From Neobacillus drentensis NBRC 102427 (lineage in GTDB: Bacteria; Bacillota; Bacilli; Bacillales; Cytobacillaceae): a DNA stretch of 49,951 nucleotides. Shown here one piece after another: positions 30,840 through 39,618 of this stretch (position 1 is its first letter; each line of letters starts with the position of its first letter). The stretch lies in NCBI RefSeq assembly GCF_001591445.1, contig NZ_BCUX01000035.1, positions 1-49,951 on the forward strand, read 5' to 3'. The position numbers and the translations under genes were made by a program. The notes beneath the pieces are model-generated. The model was given only the letters and a program-made list of their open reading frames with translations. It was not told the DNA's origin and did not search any database.

Positions 30840-31484
30840 ATGAAAAAAATTAATACGTTAACGAAAATTGCAGAATGTGGAGTCGTTGCCGTTGTAAGGG
30901 CAGACTCGAAGGAAGAGGCAATAAATATTTCGGAAGCCTGTGTAAAGGGTGGTATTCAAGGGATTGAAGTGACTTTCACGGTAAATGGCGCAGATGAAGT
31001 TATTAAAGAATTAGCCAATGTTTATCAAAATAATAACGAGGTGGTTATTGGAGCAGGAACAGTTCTGGATGCAACTACAGCTCGAATTGCGATTTTGGCG
31101 GGTGCGCAGTTTGTTGTAAGTCCAACCTTTGACCAAGATACAGCAACACTTTGTAACCTCTATCAAATACCATATATGCCAGGCTGCATGACAATCACCG
31201 AAATGAAACGTGCCTTAGAGGCTGGAGTTGATATCGTGAAGCTGTTCCCCGGGAGTGCATTTGGTCCGGATTTTATCAAAGCAGTAAAAGCTCCACTGCC
31301 GCAAGTAAATATTATGCCTACTGGCGGTGTTGATTTGGATAATATTGAACAATGGATTAAAAATGGTTGTGTGGCTGTCGGTGTAGGTGGTAATCTAGTA
31401 GCGCCGGCTAAAACTGGAGAATTTGACCAAATTACTGCCTTTGCGAAACAATATGTCGAAAAGGTCAAAGCCGCTCGAGGATGA
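30840..31484 (+). CDS. kdgA: 2-dehydro-3-deoxy-phosphogluconate (KDPG) aldolase
   Basis: This 214-residue class I aldolase cleaves KDPG to pyruvate and glyceraldehyde 3-phosphate. It has the Glu in GIEVTFT (about 45), the Schiff-base Lys in VDIVKLFPGSAFGPDF (near 133), and MPTGGVDLDNIEQW for the phosphate site. ATG 30840 matches homologues starting MKKINTL; GTG 30828, 12 bp upstream, is an alternative because the ribosome binding site is weak for both. It completes the route from KDG to central metabolism with kdgK. Confidence 0.93.
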   Translation: MKKINTLTKIAECGVVAVVRADSKEEAINISEACVKGGIQGIEVTFTVNGADEVIKELANVYQNNNEVVIGAGTVLDATTARIAILAGAQFVVSPTFDQDTATLCNLYQIPYMPGCMTITEMKRALEAGVDIVKLFPGSAFGPDFIKAVKAPLPQVNIMPTGGVDLDNIEQWIKNGCVAVGVGGNLVAPAKTGEFDQITAFAKQYVEKVKAARG

Positions 31485-31516
31485 TAGGCCTTACACAAGT
31501 TTAAGGTTTCAAGTAT

Positions 31517-31546
31517 CTTACCAAAGACATTTTAGTCTTTGGTAAG
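31517..31546. repeat. Perfect 12-bp inverted repeat after kdgA
   Basis: CTTACCAAAGAC (31517-31528) and GTCTTTGGTAAG (31535-31546) flank ATTTTA. No T-tract follows, and the next gene starts 27 bp on with AAGGAGG. It may be an operator or mRNA-stabilising hairpin, less likely a terminator. Confidence 0.65.
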
Positions 31547-31572
31547 AGTAATATAATAAGGAGGAATTACGG

Positions 31573-32409
31573 ATGCCAACAAATTTAAAAGACACAACTA
31601 CATTAAGCAATGGAGTAAAAATGCCATGGATGGGGTTAGGCGTTTTTAAAGTAACTGAAGGTGAAGAGGTTATCCAGTCTGTAAAGGCTGCCATAAAAAA
31701 TGGATACATAAGCATTGATACAGCGGCTATTTATGGTAATGAAGAAGGCGTTGGTCAAGCCATTAAAGAATCCGGTGTTCCCCGTGAAGATTTATTTATT
31801 ACGACAAAGCTTTGGAACTCCGAGCAAGGATATGAATCAACCTTAGCAGCATTCGAAACAAGCATGAACAAGCTAGGACTTGATTACTTGGACCTTTATT
31901 TAATTCACTGGCCAGGTAAAGATAAATATAAAGAGACATGGAAGGCTTTTGAAAAGCTATATAAAGACGGACGCGTGCGCGCAATTGGCGTAAGTAACTT
32001 CTTGGTTCACCATTTAGAAGATTTACTCAGTTCTGCAGAGATTAAACCAATGGTCAACCAGGTGGAATTCCATCCACATTTAACCCAAAAAGAGCTGCTT
32101 GCTTTCTGTAAAAATGAAGGCATTCAACTGGAGGCTTGGTCGCCTTTAAAACAAGGCCAGCTTCTCAGTGAACCAGTTCTTGAGGATTTGGCTCATAAAT
32201 ATAATAAATCCGTTGCTCAAGTAATCCTGCGCTGGGATCTGCAACATGGTGTGGTTACGATTCCTAAATCAATCAAAGAGCATCGTATTATTGAAAATGC
32301 AAATATTTTTGATTTTGAATTATCTGCTGAGGATATGGAGAAAATCGATGGATTAAATCAAGATAGCCGTGCAGGATCCCATCCTGATACAATGAGTGCC
32401 GGCTTCTAA
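31573..32409 (+). CDS. Aldo/keto reductase
   Basis: This 278-residue TIM-barrel NADPH-dependent reductase is close to the YvgN/YtbE-type enzymes. The catalytic set is visible: Asp and Tyr in [15 protein letters not shown] (about 47-61), Lys in LFITTKLW (near 80), and His in LYLIHWPG (near 110). The cofactor loop [13 protein letters not shown] follows later. Typical substrates are methylglyoxal and other aldehydes. AAGGAGG precedes the ATG. It follows kdgA by 88 bp, so it may be part of that transcript; a uronate-related reductase role is possible but unproven. Confidence 0.9.
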   Translation: MPTNLKDTTTLSNGVKMPWMGLGVFKVTEGEEVIQSVKAAIKNGYISIDTAAIYGNEEGVGQAIKESGVPREDLFITTKLWNSEQGYESTLAAFETSMNKLGLDYLDLYLIHWPGKDKYKETWKAFEKLYKDGRVRAIGVSNFLVHHLEDLLSSAEIKPMVNQVEFHPHLTQKELLAFCKNEGIQLEAWSPLKQGQLLSEPVLEDLAHKYNKSVAQVILRWDLQHGVVTIPKSIKEHRIIENANIFDFELSAEDMEKIDGLNQDSRAGSHPDTMSAGF

Positions 32410-32427
32410 CTTAAGAGTTCAAATTGC

Positions 32428-32470
32428 AAAACGTCTGCCCTTTTCGTTCCCGAAGGACAGACGTTTTTTC
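32428..32470 (+). terminator. Rho-independent terminator
   Basis: AACGTCTG-C-CCTT pairs with AAGG-A-CAGACGTT, followed by TTTTTCTCTTTTTC. It ends the aldo/keto reductase transcript. Confidence 0.85.
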
Positions 32471-32502
32471 TCTTTTTCAAAACAAAGGAAAAAAAGTAAA
32501 TA

Positions 32503-32511
32503 TGCTATAAT
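32503..32511 (+). promoter_or_regulatory. Extended -10 promoter of the SNF2 gene
   Basis: TGCTATAAT is a perfect extended -10 (TGnTATAAT). No good -35 is seen. The predicted leader to the TTG start at 32570 is about 50 nt. Confidence 0.5.
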
Positions 32512-32569
32512 GTTCAATATCTTAATGGAGCAATTCCAAACGAATTTGCCTCAGGAAGGAGAACGGCAC

Positions 32570-35500
32570 TTGAACATCCTGTTAAATCATAAGCTCATCC
32601 AAGAAATGTGTGGCACTGTCTCCTTCAAACGAGGAGATTATTTTTATCAATCGAAAAAAGTGACTTTTGAGCTATACCTTCCTCATCGTTGTCAAGCAAC
32701 AGTCATAGGTGACGAGGATTTCCATGTCACGATCGAAACAGGTGCCAATCATCAGATTCGAACGGAATGCACCTGCCCAAAGCTTGCCTCTTTCTCAAAG
32801 GATTGTCAGCATATTGCCGCTGTATTAATAGCCGTTTGCGAGCATCAACGCCAAGGCAGCAGACCAACCGTTTCAAATTCAGCCAATCAAGAACTGACGG
32901 AAGGGCTACTCCACCTCTTTTCTGATCAGCCAATCCAATCAAGCGGCCATCAACTTCACTTTGAAAAAAGAATAGTCCTTGATATCGAGTTTACCTGTAA
33001 ACCAGTGGATGTCGGCATGGGAAGATACCTTTTCGCTATCACCATGACACTCGCGTCAACCCCTATCCAAAACATCCGTATGTTTTTGGAGCGAGTTAGT
33101 CTAGGACAGACATACTCAATATCCAGTTCATTCACATACGATCCCAAGCTGCAATGCTTTCAAAAAGAAACCAACAGCGTAATCGAGCAACTCATCCAAG
33201 TCCTTCGGGATGAAAAGGTTTATCGGGATGTGGATATGGATGCGGTGCCTGACACCAATGAACAGCAGCTGCTGTTCATTCCATCCTCCTCTTGGGAGCG
33301 GCTGCTTCCGCTGCTAATTAGGGTACCATTGGTAACGTTGGAGTATGAGGGACAATCCTTTTCGGGACTTCATTTATCGACTGAGTCACTGCCACTAAAG
33401 TTTGACTTTACAAAAGGGGAGGAAAACAGCTTTCAACTGACGGTTAAAAACCTCGATCGGATGATTTTCCTAGAGGCCTATCATACGGTTCTCTTTGAAG
33501 GGAAATTAAAACAGCTGGAGGTGCAGGACTATCAACGTCTTTCCGACCTCAAAAAGATGTTAGATGCTTCAGGAACCAAGCAAATTCCGATTCCGCAAGA
33601 GCAAATTCGCTTTTTCCTGGAAAAAGTGGCGCCAGGGCTGAAAAAGCTAGGGCAAGTGAACATAGCTGAAGAAATCTCGAAGCAATTGCTGAACACCCCC
33701 CTAGTAGCTAAACTTTACCTGGATCGTGTAAAAAATCGCTTGCTTGCCGGGCTCGAATTTCACTATGAAAATTGGGTCATTAATCCATTGGAGAATCGAG
33801 ATCCCCCCGCAGGCTCATTGGTGATTCGGGATGTGGAAAAGGAAGAGGAAATCCTTCAGCTCTTTGAAGATAGCTCATTTGCGAAGACCGACGGAGGATA
33901 TTATCTCCATAATGAAGAACTAGAATATGAGTTTTTAGCTTACATTGTGCCAAAGCTCCAAAGGCTCGTTCGAATCTATGCAACAACTGCTGTCCGAAAT
34001 CGAATTTCGAGAGAGAATTTTCGGCCGCAGGTGAGGGTCCGTGTCAAAAAGGAGCGTACCAACTGGCTCGAATTTAAATTTGAAATGGATGGCATCCCTG
34101 AAAGACAAATCCGTGAAGTGTTGGCAGCTTTAGAGGAAAAACGGAAATATTATCGTTTGCCGAATGGGTCGCTCCTCTCACTTCAGACAAGAGAGTTCAA
34201 TGAAATCCAGCGTTTTCTATACTCCCCGCTTGCTAAGAATAAGGATCTCGCCAGCGGTTTGGATTTACCGATTGAACAAAGCTTGCAACTTCTTGATACC
34301 GTTGAGATTAGTGATGCGTTCAAGCTAGAAGAATCCTTTCGGCAGTTCCTAGCTCACCTTAAAGATCCCGGCAAGCTGGAGTTCGAGGTGCCAGCCAGTA
34401 TAGAAGCGACGCTTAAAGACTATCAAAAGCATGGGTTTAAATGGATGAAGACATTGGCCTACTATGGTTTCGGTGGCATATTAGCCGATGATATGGGACT
34501 CGGAAAAACCATTCAAAGCATCGCATTTATCGTGTCAGTACAGTCTGATGTCCGTAAAAATAACCAGCCAATTCTTGTGGTATGTCCGTCTTCCTTGACG
34601 TATAACTGGCTAAGTGAGATCAGGAAATTTGCGCCCCAGATAAAGGCGATTGTTATTGATGGAACGAAAGCAGAGCGGACCAACCTGCTGAATAAACAGA
34701 CGGATGCCGATGTATTGCTCATCTCTTACCCGTTATTACGCCGTGAGATTAGCTGGTTTGAAAAGCAAACGTTTCATACGGTGTTTTTTGATGAAGCGCA
34801 AGCCTTTAAAAATCCGTTGACGCAAACCGCCCGAGCAGTTAAGAAATTACGGGCCAATCATCGCTTTGCGCTTACGGGCACACCGGTGGAAAATGCCTTG
34901 GAGGAACTATGGTCGATTTTCCATGTTGTTTTTCCTGAACTTTTCCTTGGGTTGAAGGAATTCAGTAAACTTTCTAGGAAAAATATTGTCCGGAGAATCC
35001 GTCCCTTTTTACTACGCAGGTTGAAGGAGGATGTTCTTGCTGAGCTTCCAGAGAAATTGGAATCGCTGGAATCGGTGGAGCTGCTTCCTGAACAAAAGAA
35101 GCTGTATGCTGCTTATTTAGCGAAGCTGAGACATGATACGTTTAAGAATTTGGACAAGGATACGATTCGGAAAAATCGAATCAAAATTCTTGCAGGTCTG
35201 ACTCGTCTGCGGCAGATTTGCTGTCATCCAGGCTTGTTTGTTGATGGTTATCAAGGGAAATCGGCAAAATTTGAACAACTCTTACAGATTATCGAAGAAT
35301 CAAAGCTTTCTGGTAGAAGGGTGTTGATTTTTTCTCAGTTTACAAAAATGCTTGAGCTGATTGGCCGTGCGTTAACTGCGAGAAGGTTGCCATTCTTTTA
35401 CCTGGATGGGCAAACTCCATCAGAAGAACGCGTCGAAATCTGCAATCGGTTTAATCGTGGTGAACGGGATTTGTTCCTTATTTCCTTGAAAGCAGGCGGG

Positions 35501-35773
35501 ACCGGTCTTAATTTGATGAGTGCGGATACAGTCATTTTATATGACACATGGTGGAATCCAGCTGTCGAGGAGCAGGCAGCCGATCGCGCCCACCGGATGG
35601 GGCAGCAAAATGTCGTCCAGGTCATCAAGCTGGTTGCTCGTGGGACGATCGAAGAAAAAATGAATGAACTGCAAGATAAAAAGCGACACCTCATCGAAGA
35701 AGTTATTGATTCAGATGAAAAAGTCCTATCGACCTTAACGGAAGAGGATATTCGGGAGATTTTGATGATATAA
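32570..35773 (+). CDS. SNF2/RapA-type helicase-like ATPase with SWIM domain
   Basis: This 1067-residue cytoplasmic protein has an N-terminal SWIM zinc finger (CTCPKLASFSKDCQHIAAV, about 67-85), a long SNF2-associated middle region, and a superfamily-2 ATPase core with Walker A DDMGLGKTIQS near 640, DEAQ near 740, TGTPVENALEELWSI, and helicase C motifs SLKAGGTGLNLMSAD and DRAHRMGQ. Such Bacillus proteins are DNA- or RNA-polymerase-associated translocases of unclear role. TTG 32570 is 8 nt behind GGAAGGAG; an open frame extends upstream into the preceding gene but includes the terminator and promoter, so it is rejected. Confidence 0.92.
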   Translation: MNILLNHKLIQEMCGTVSFKRGDYFYQSKKVTFELYLPHRCQATVIGDEDFHVTIETGANHQIRTECTCPKLASFSKDCQHIAAVLIAVCEHQRQGSRPTVSNSANQELTEGLLHLFSDQPIQSSGHQLHFEKRIVLDIEFTCKPVDVGMGRYLFAITMTLASTPIQNIRMFLERVSLGQTYSISSSFTYDPKLQCFQKETNSVIEQLIQVLRDEKVYRDVDMDAVPDTNEQQLLFIPSSSWERLLPLLIRVPLVTLEYEGQSFSGLHLSTESLPLKFDFTKGEENSFQLTVKNLDRMIFLEAYHTVLFEGKLKQLEVQDYQRLSDLKKMLDASGTKQIPIPQEQIRFFLEKVAPGLKKLGQVNIAEEISKQLLNTPLVAKLYLDRVKNRLLAGLEFHYENWVINPLENRDPPAGSLVIRDVEKEEEILQLFEDSSFAKTDGGYYLHNEELEYEFLAYIVPKLQRLVRIYATTAVRNRISRENFRPQVRVRVKKERTNWLEFKFEMDGIPERQIREVLAALEEKRKYYRLPNGSLLSLQTREFNEIQRFLYSPLAKNKDLASGLDLPIEQSLQLLDTVEISDAFKLEESFRQFLAHLKDPGKLEFEVPASIEATLKDYQKHGFKWMKTLAYYGFGGILADDMGLGKTIQSIAFIVSVQSDVRKNNQPILVVCPSSLTYNWLSEIRKFAPQIKAIVIDGTKAERTNLLNKQTDADVLLISYPLLRREISWFEKQTFHTVFFDEAQAFKNPLTQTARAVKKLRANHRFALTGTPVENALEELWSIFHVVFPELFLGLKEFSKLSRKNIVRRIRPFLLRRLKEDVLAELPEKLESLESVELLPEQKKLYAAYLAKLRHDTFKNLDKDTIRKNRIKILAGLTRLRQICCHPGLFVDGYQGKSAKFEQLLQIIEESKLSGRRVLIFSQFTKMLELIGRALTARRLPFFYLDGQTPSEERVEICNRFNRGERDLFLISLKAGGTGLNLMSADTVILYDTWWNPAVEEQAADRAHRMGQQNVVQVIKLVARGTIEEKMNELQDKKRHLIEEVIDSDEKVLSTLTEEDIREILMI

Positions 35774-35845
35774 GAAAAGGAGCTGCATGTCAGAATGGGT
35801 TCCGTTTCCTATCACAAAACGCTAATTAACAGCTAAATGCATAGC

Positions 35846-35874
35846 AAAAAGCACCGCTAATGCGGTGCTTTTTG
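35846..35874 (+). terminator. Rho-independent terminator
   Basis: AAAAGCACCGC (35847-35857) pairs with GCGGTGCTTTT (35862-35872) around TAAT, followed by TGC. It ends the SNF2 gene. Confidence 0.85.
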
Positions 35875-36020
35875 CTTATAAAAAATGACCCAGTTCCTAT
35901 GAACTTAGGCTACACAACGTAATAATTTCGAAGGCATATTGAACCAAAGCATCTTTTTAGTTGAAGAATATTATTTCTCTTGTAGTAAATATTAAATTTA
36001 ATACTAATTATAAGGATAAT

Positions 36021-36482
36021 ATGACTATGACTGATAAGTTAGAAGCTATTCTGTGGAGTATTGCTCTCCCAGGCTTTACTCAGTTGTTAAACAGAAAATA
36101 TGTTAAAGGTATCATTTTTATTTTCTTGGAGTTGCTCGTTAATGTTAATAGTCATTTTAACATGGTGATATTATATAGCTTTCAAGGGAATATTAGGGAA
36201 GCAATCGAAGCAACAAATTACCAATGGCTAATGTTCTACCCCTGTCTATATATGTTTGCTATGTGGGATGCTTATAAAGATACCGAAGAAGAAACTCCCC
36301 CTTATTCATATCTTCCTTTTGTATTTGGGGCTTATTTTGTAACAATTGGCCTTATTTACTCTCCTTCATTTAAATTAGGACAAATTTTACTTGGACCTGT
36401 GTGGCTTCCAATTTTGTCTTTAATTCCAGGATTATTGGTTGGGAATTTTATAAAGTGTCTGTTAATACGATTTAAATTTTAA
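36021..36482 (+). CDS. Predicted multi-pass membrane protein
   Basis: This 153-residue protein has about four hydrophobic segments (KGIIFIFLELLVNVN, NYQWLMFYPCLYMFAMWDAY, FVFGAYFVTIGLIY, and LPILSLIPGLLVGNFI). The N-terminal ALPGFTQLLNRKYVKG resembles the turn region of TM2-like membrane proteins, but I do not recognise the family with certainty. ATG 36021 with AAGGA in front is preferred over a TTG start 60 bp upstream. It is 46 bp from the DUF3231 gene and possibly cotranscribed. Function unknown. Confidence 0.65.
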   Translation: MTMTDKLEAILWSIALPGFTQLLNRKYVKGIIFIFLELLVNVNSHFNMVILYSFQGNIREAIEATNYQWLMFYPCLYMFAMWDAYKDTEEETPPYSYLPFVFGAYFVTIGLIYSPSFKLGQILLGPVWLPILSLIPGLLVGNFIKCLLIRFKF

Positions 36483-36528
36483 TGAAAGTGCTTATTATTG
36501 GTAGTAAATATGAAAAATGGAGGATTAT

Positions 36529-37533
36529 ATGATGACTCAAAAACAGGCTTTAAGTTCAAGTGAATTAGGAACATTGTGGATGACCTATCAAGAAAAAACA
36601 ATGATACAAAGAATGCTTGAATATTTTATAGAACAAGCAGATGACAATCAAGCTAAAGAAATTATGCAAAATACTCATATGAAAATTATTAACTGTATTG
36701 AAGATATAAAAGCTATCTTAAAAAATGAAGGTGCTGTTATTCCTGTCGGATTTACAGAGCAAGATGTTAATACTGGCGTACCGAAGCTGTATGACAACAT
36801 GTTTGATATTATGTTTCTTCGTCTTCTTCAAGAAATAAGCATGGGATTACATACACTTCATCTAAATATGTCATATCGCAAAGATATCATTCTTCTTTAT
36901 AAACAATTAACTGAGTTTACCCAAAGTGGTTACGTTGAATGTGTGGACTATTTGCAAGAGAAAGACGTTTTATCACGTCCTCCTGCTGTAACTATGCCAA
37001 AGTCTGTTAAGTTTGTAGAGGGAAAGAATTATATGAGTGGTTTTAACTTGTTTTCTGAAAAACGTGCATTAAATACAGTTGAAGTAGCACATTTATATCA
37101 CGCAATTGAATCAAATATTATTGGCATGCAATTGATAACGGGGTTCGCACAAGTGGCAAATGAACCCGAAGTAAAAAAATACTTCGTAAAAGGAAAAGAA
37201 TTAGCTAAAAAAATTGTGACTGATAATACGCAAGTATTTCTTCAAAGTGATATTCAACCACCTTCAACATGGGGGGCAAATGCAACAGACTCAAAAGTAG
37301 CTCCTTTTTCAGATAAACTGATGATGTATTGTACCAGCATGTTTTGTAGCTTTGGTTTAGGAAGTAATGCATTAGGAACAGCATTTAGTTTACGAAGTGA
37401 CCTCCCATTAAAAATGATTAATGAAGCAAAAGACATATTAACTTATGGGCAAGAGGGTGGAAAACTTATGACGAAAAATGGTTGGCTTGAAGAACCACCT
37501 CAAATGCAGGATAGGAACGCTTTAACTAAATAA
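36529..37533 (+). CDS. DUF3231 family protein (two ferritin-like repeats)
   Basis: This 334-residue protein contains two DUF3231 repeats of about 160 residues: the first from ALSSSELGTLWMTYQEKT, the second from ALNTVEVAHLYHAIESN. Both contain helices that fit a four-helix bundle. The family is widespread in Bacillus and has been likened to coat F or ferritin-like proteins, without known activity. GGAGG at 36519-36523 supports the ATG at 36529 or the adjacent one at 36532. A strong terminator follows 25 bp after the stop. Confidence 0.87.
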   Translation: MMTQKQALSSSELGTLWMTYQEKTMIQRMLEYFIEQADDNQAKEIMQNTHMKIINCIEDIKAILKNEGAVIPVGFTEQDVNTGVPKLYDNMFDIMFLRLLQEISMGLHTLHLNMSYRKDIILLYKQLTEFTQSGYVECVDYLQEKDVLSRPPAVTMPKSVKFVEGKNYMSGFNLFSEKRALNTVEVAHLYHAIESNIIGMQLITGFAQVANEPEVKKYFVKGKELAKKIVTDNTQVFLQSDIQPPSTWGANATDSKVAPFSDKLMMYCTSMFCSFGLGSNALGTAFSLRSDLPLKMINEAKDILTYGQEGGKLMTKNGWLEEPPQMQDRNALTK

Positions 37534-37557
37534 TCAAGATGCGATTACTGAAATAAT

Positions 37558-37587
37558 AAAGCTCTCCTTACGATTTAGGAGAGCTTT
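37558..37587 (+). terminator. Rho-independent terminator
   Basis: AAGCTCTCCT (37559-37568) pairs with AGGAGAGCTT (37577-37586), loop TACGATTT, then TATTATTTT. Confidence 0.85.
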
Positions 37588-37611
37588 ATTATTTTACTTA
37601 TAAAACATCTA

Positions 37612-37668
37612 TTCCTTCTTATACTAAACTGCATCGTTAGCTTAGGTACACTTTTTCACAAACTTTAT
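37612..37668 (-). repeat. Dispersed hairpin repeat, copy G
   Basis: On the minus strand it reads TATAAAGTTTGTGAAAAAGT, GTACCTAAGCTAACGATGCA and GTTTAGTATAAGAAGG, matching copies A and D 30 kb away. This is the only copy in the opposite orientation. It lies between the DUF3231 terminator and the YggT gene 3' end. Confidence 0.7.
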
Positions 37669-37731
37669 ATGATAAGCAGGTATAGACTTCGACTCATACA
37701 CCGCTGAATAGAGCGCCAGCGCATTTCGTAT

Positions 37732-38013
37732 TTAAGCTCCGATGATATTCAACGATTGGCTGAGACCTAATAACGCAAATTGCCTAATAAATTTAAAGGC
37801 GAATAATGCGATAATCGGTGAAAAATCAATTGGACCAAGAGGCGGGATAAATCGTCTAAACAATCCTAAATAAGGTTCGACAACCTTGGAAATCCATAAA
37901 CCAACCTTAGATGATTGAAATTTAGGAAACCAAGAACCGAAAATAGATATTAAAATTAACCAATAATATGCATCAAAAGCATACTGTCCAATTTGAAAAA
38001 TAGTAGAGCCCAA
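37732..38013 (-). CDS. YggT family membrane protein (YlmG-like)
   Basis: This 93-residue protein has two hydrophobic segments and the YggT motifs DAYYWLILISIFGSWFP and WISKVVEPYLGLFRRFIPPLGPIDFSPIIALFA. YlmG of Bacillus lies in the cell-division/sep cluster; this paralogue is alone. The start appears to be TTG 38013 with GGAAG upstream; an overlapping ATG is in another frame. Role unknown, possibly membrane organisation. Confidence 0.87.
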   Translation of the reverse strand: MGSTIFQIGQYAFDAYYWLILISIFGSWFPKFQSSKVGLWISKVVEPYLGLFRRFIPPLGPIDFSPIIALFAFKFIRQFALLGLSQSLNIIGA

Positions 38014-38136
38014 TATGATCTTCCATTCTATTTTAATTTTTTTAACGTAATAACTATTATACCTATGTATTCATACGATTAACATCCAAAAAGGTTTCAA
38101 TAGATGAACGAACTTTTTTCTAACAACGGATGTATC

Positions 38137-38745
38137 CTATTTTTGGTGAAGGAGGTTAAGGACCTCTGGGATAAAATCTGCATAACTGTCGATATGAAAA
38201 TCAGCCTCAATATTTCGATTTTGAAAGGCAACCGTTTTAATAGTTAATTTACGAGCAGGAATTAAATCTAAGTCACGATCTCCGACGACCAAATCAATCG
38301 GGTAACTTTTTAAAACATATTCATAGGAAGAACTATGAGGCTTTCTTGTAAATCCTTGTTCCTCAACCGAGACAATGTCTCGAAAGTATTTTGCTAAGTT
38401 GTATTTCTTAAGAAGAAATATAGTGGATTCCTTATCGCGATGTGTCACAATAATATTGTTTTCAACAGAAGATAAAGCTTCCTCAAGATGCTCAAAGGGC
38501 TTGCTTTCTGTTTTTGAATAGAAGTTATGTAAGGACTGGTATTCTTCTCTTCGTTTTTCATCAATTCCATAATGTTTAAAGGCTGTTTTTGAATCTTTTT
38601 TTAACCAGCTCAGGACCTCTGTCCGATCAAGGTCTTGCTGACTTAATTTGATGAATCCCTCGACAAGTGCCGGATAGGTATCAAAAAGTGTTCCGTCGAA
38701 ATCCCATAGTATGTAAATAATAATCCCTCTTTTCAGTAACAGCAT
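38137..38745 (-). CDS. HAD superfamily hydrolase, phosphoglycolate-phosphatase-like
   Basis: The core protein has the nucleophile motif LWDFDGTLFDT (Asp near residues 13 and 15 when read from 38745), a helical cap (ALVEGFIKLSQQDL), motif II NNIIVTHRD, and motif III/IV around RKPHSSSYEYVLKS and VVGDRDLDL. It probably dephosphorylates a small phosphorylated metabolite. The start is uncertain. No ATG has a good ribosome binding site; the AGAGGG at about 38724 stands before two ATT codons that would give a homologue-like start before IYILWDFDG. ATG 38745 is used here as the nearest standard start. Confidence 0.8.
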   Translation of the reverse strand: MLLLKRGIIIYILWDFDGTLFDTYPALVEGFIKLSQQDLDRTEVLSWLKKDSKTAFKHYGIDEKRREEYQSLHNFYSKTESKPFEHLEEALSSVENNIIVTHRDKESTIFLLKKYNLAKYFRDIVSVEEQGFTRKPHSSSYEYVLKSYPIDLVVGDRDLDLIPARKLTIKTVAFQNRNIEADFHIDSYADFIPEVLNLLHQK

Positions 38746-38874
38746 GATTTTATATTTAATGAGATTACCACAAGATTGCATAAAAAAGAAACCAGCAGGT
38801 CCCATCAATGGCTAAAATTTGTTATACTTTTCATAAGTAATGCACATGTTAAAGGATAGAAATGGGGGATAACC

Positions 38875-39063
38875 ATGGCATTTGATAACTCTGTACTGGG
38901 GTTACCATATTTTAGCTTAGAAGCAGCCGCAGTCGACAAAAGTCCGAGTGAAATGGTCATTACAGACCAAACCGGGGAAAACTATTACATAGTCAGCAAG
39001 GAAGTATATGAGGATGGACCGCAACAAAACGGGTATAAAGTTGTGGTAAACGAAGGAGAGTAA
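38875..39063 (+). CDS. Small hypothetical protein
   Basis: This 62-residue soluble acidic protein (MAFDNSVLGLPYFSLEAAAV start, GYKVVVNEGE end) has no membrane segment or known motif. ATG behind GGGGGATAA. Its stop codon lies in a perfect terminator hairpin, which argues for a genuine short gene. No function can be inferred from the neighbours (HAD hydrolase, DUF1801). Confidence 0.7.
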   Translation: MAFDNSVLGLPYFSLEAAAVDKSPSEMVITDQTGENYYIVSKEVYEDGPQQNGYKVVVNEGE

Positions 39064-39082
39064 TGATACTCTCCTTTATTTA
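39053..39082 (+). terminator. Terminator overlapping a stop codon
   Basis: AAGGAGAGT (39053-39061) pairs with ACTCTCCTT (39068-39076) around AATGAT; TATTTATGTTTTTT follows. The TAA of the small gene is in the loop region. Confidence 0.8.
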
Positions 39083-39180
39083 TGTTTTTTCTATGAAAAC
39101 TAGTTGTTTTTGTAAATAATTTGTTCATTTTGCCTATAATGAATTTAAGCGTCTAATATAAAGAATAGGGGGGAGATTTA

Positions 39181-39618
39181 ATGAGCTATCAGCAAAAAAC
39201 AAAAGAAACGGATCATAGTGTGATTGAGTTTATTGAAAATGTTGAGAATCCGAAAAAACGTGAGGATGCTTATAAATTAATCGATGTTTTTACTGAAACG
39301 ACTGGATACGAGGCAAAGATGTGGGGGCCAAGTATTATTGGATTCGGTTCCTATCATTATAAGTATGAATCGGGTCATGAAGGGGATGCCCCTTTGGTTG
39401 GCTTTTCGCCCCGAAAAGCAAAAATTAGTTTATATTTTGCACCAGGAGAAACCAAGCGTGACGAATTGCTTAAATACTTTGGGAAACACACCACTGGAAA
39501 AGGGTGCGTCTACATTAATAAGATAGCAGATATAGATGTCAATGTACTAAAAGAGCTAATTACCCAATCAGTTGAATTTTTGCAAAAAAAATATCTAAAT
39601 TCGAAAAGCAGTGAGTAA
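39181..39618 (+). CDS. DUF1801 domain-containing protein
   Basis: This 145-residue single-domain protein, MSYQQKTKETDHSVIEFIEN at the start, has MWGPSIIGFGSYHYKY, then FSPRKAKISLYF and a C-terminal GKGCVYINKIADIDV, the DUF1801 consensus strands. The fold is related to YdhG/iron chaperone-like proteins, but the function is not settled. GGGGGGAGA precedes the ATG. Its TAA stop (39616-39618) is embedded in the first unit of the 52-bp array. Confidence 0.87.
   Translation: MSYQQKTKETDHSVIEFIENVENPKKREDAYKLIDVFTETTGYEAKMWGPSIIGFGSYHYKYESGHEGDAPLVGFSPRKAKISLYFAPGETKRDELLKYFGKHTTGKGCVYINKIADIDVNVLKELITQSVEFLQKKYLNSKSSE

Noticed and set aside
32396..32569. Extended N-terminus for the SNF2 protein
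   Set aside because: The frame is open but crosses the terminator of the preceding gene and a strong extended -10 promoter; TTG 32570 has a good ribosome binding site.
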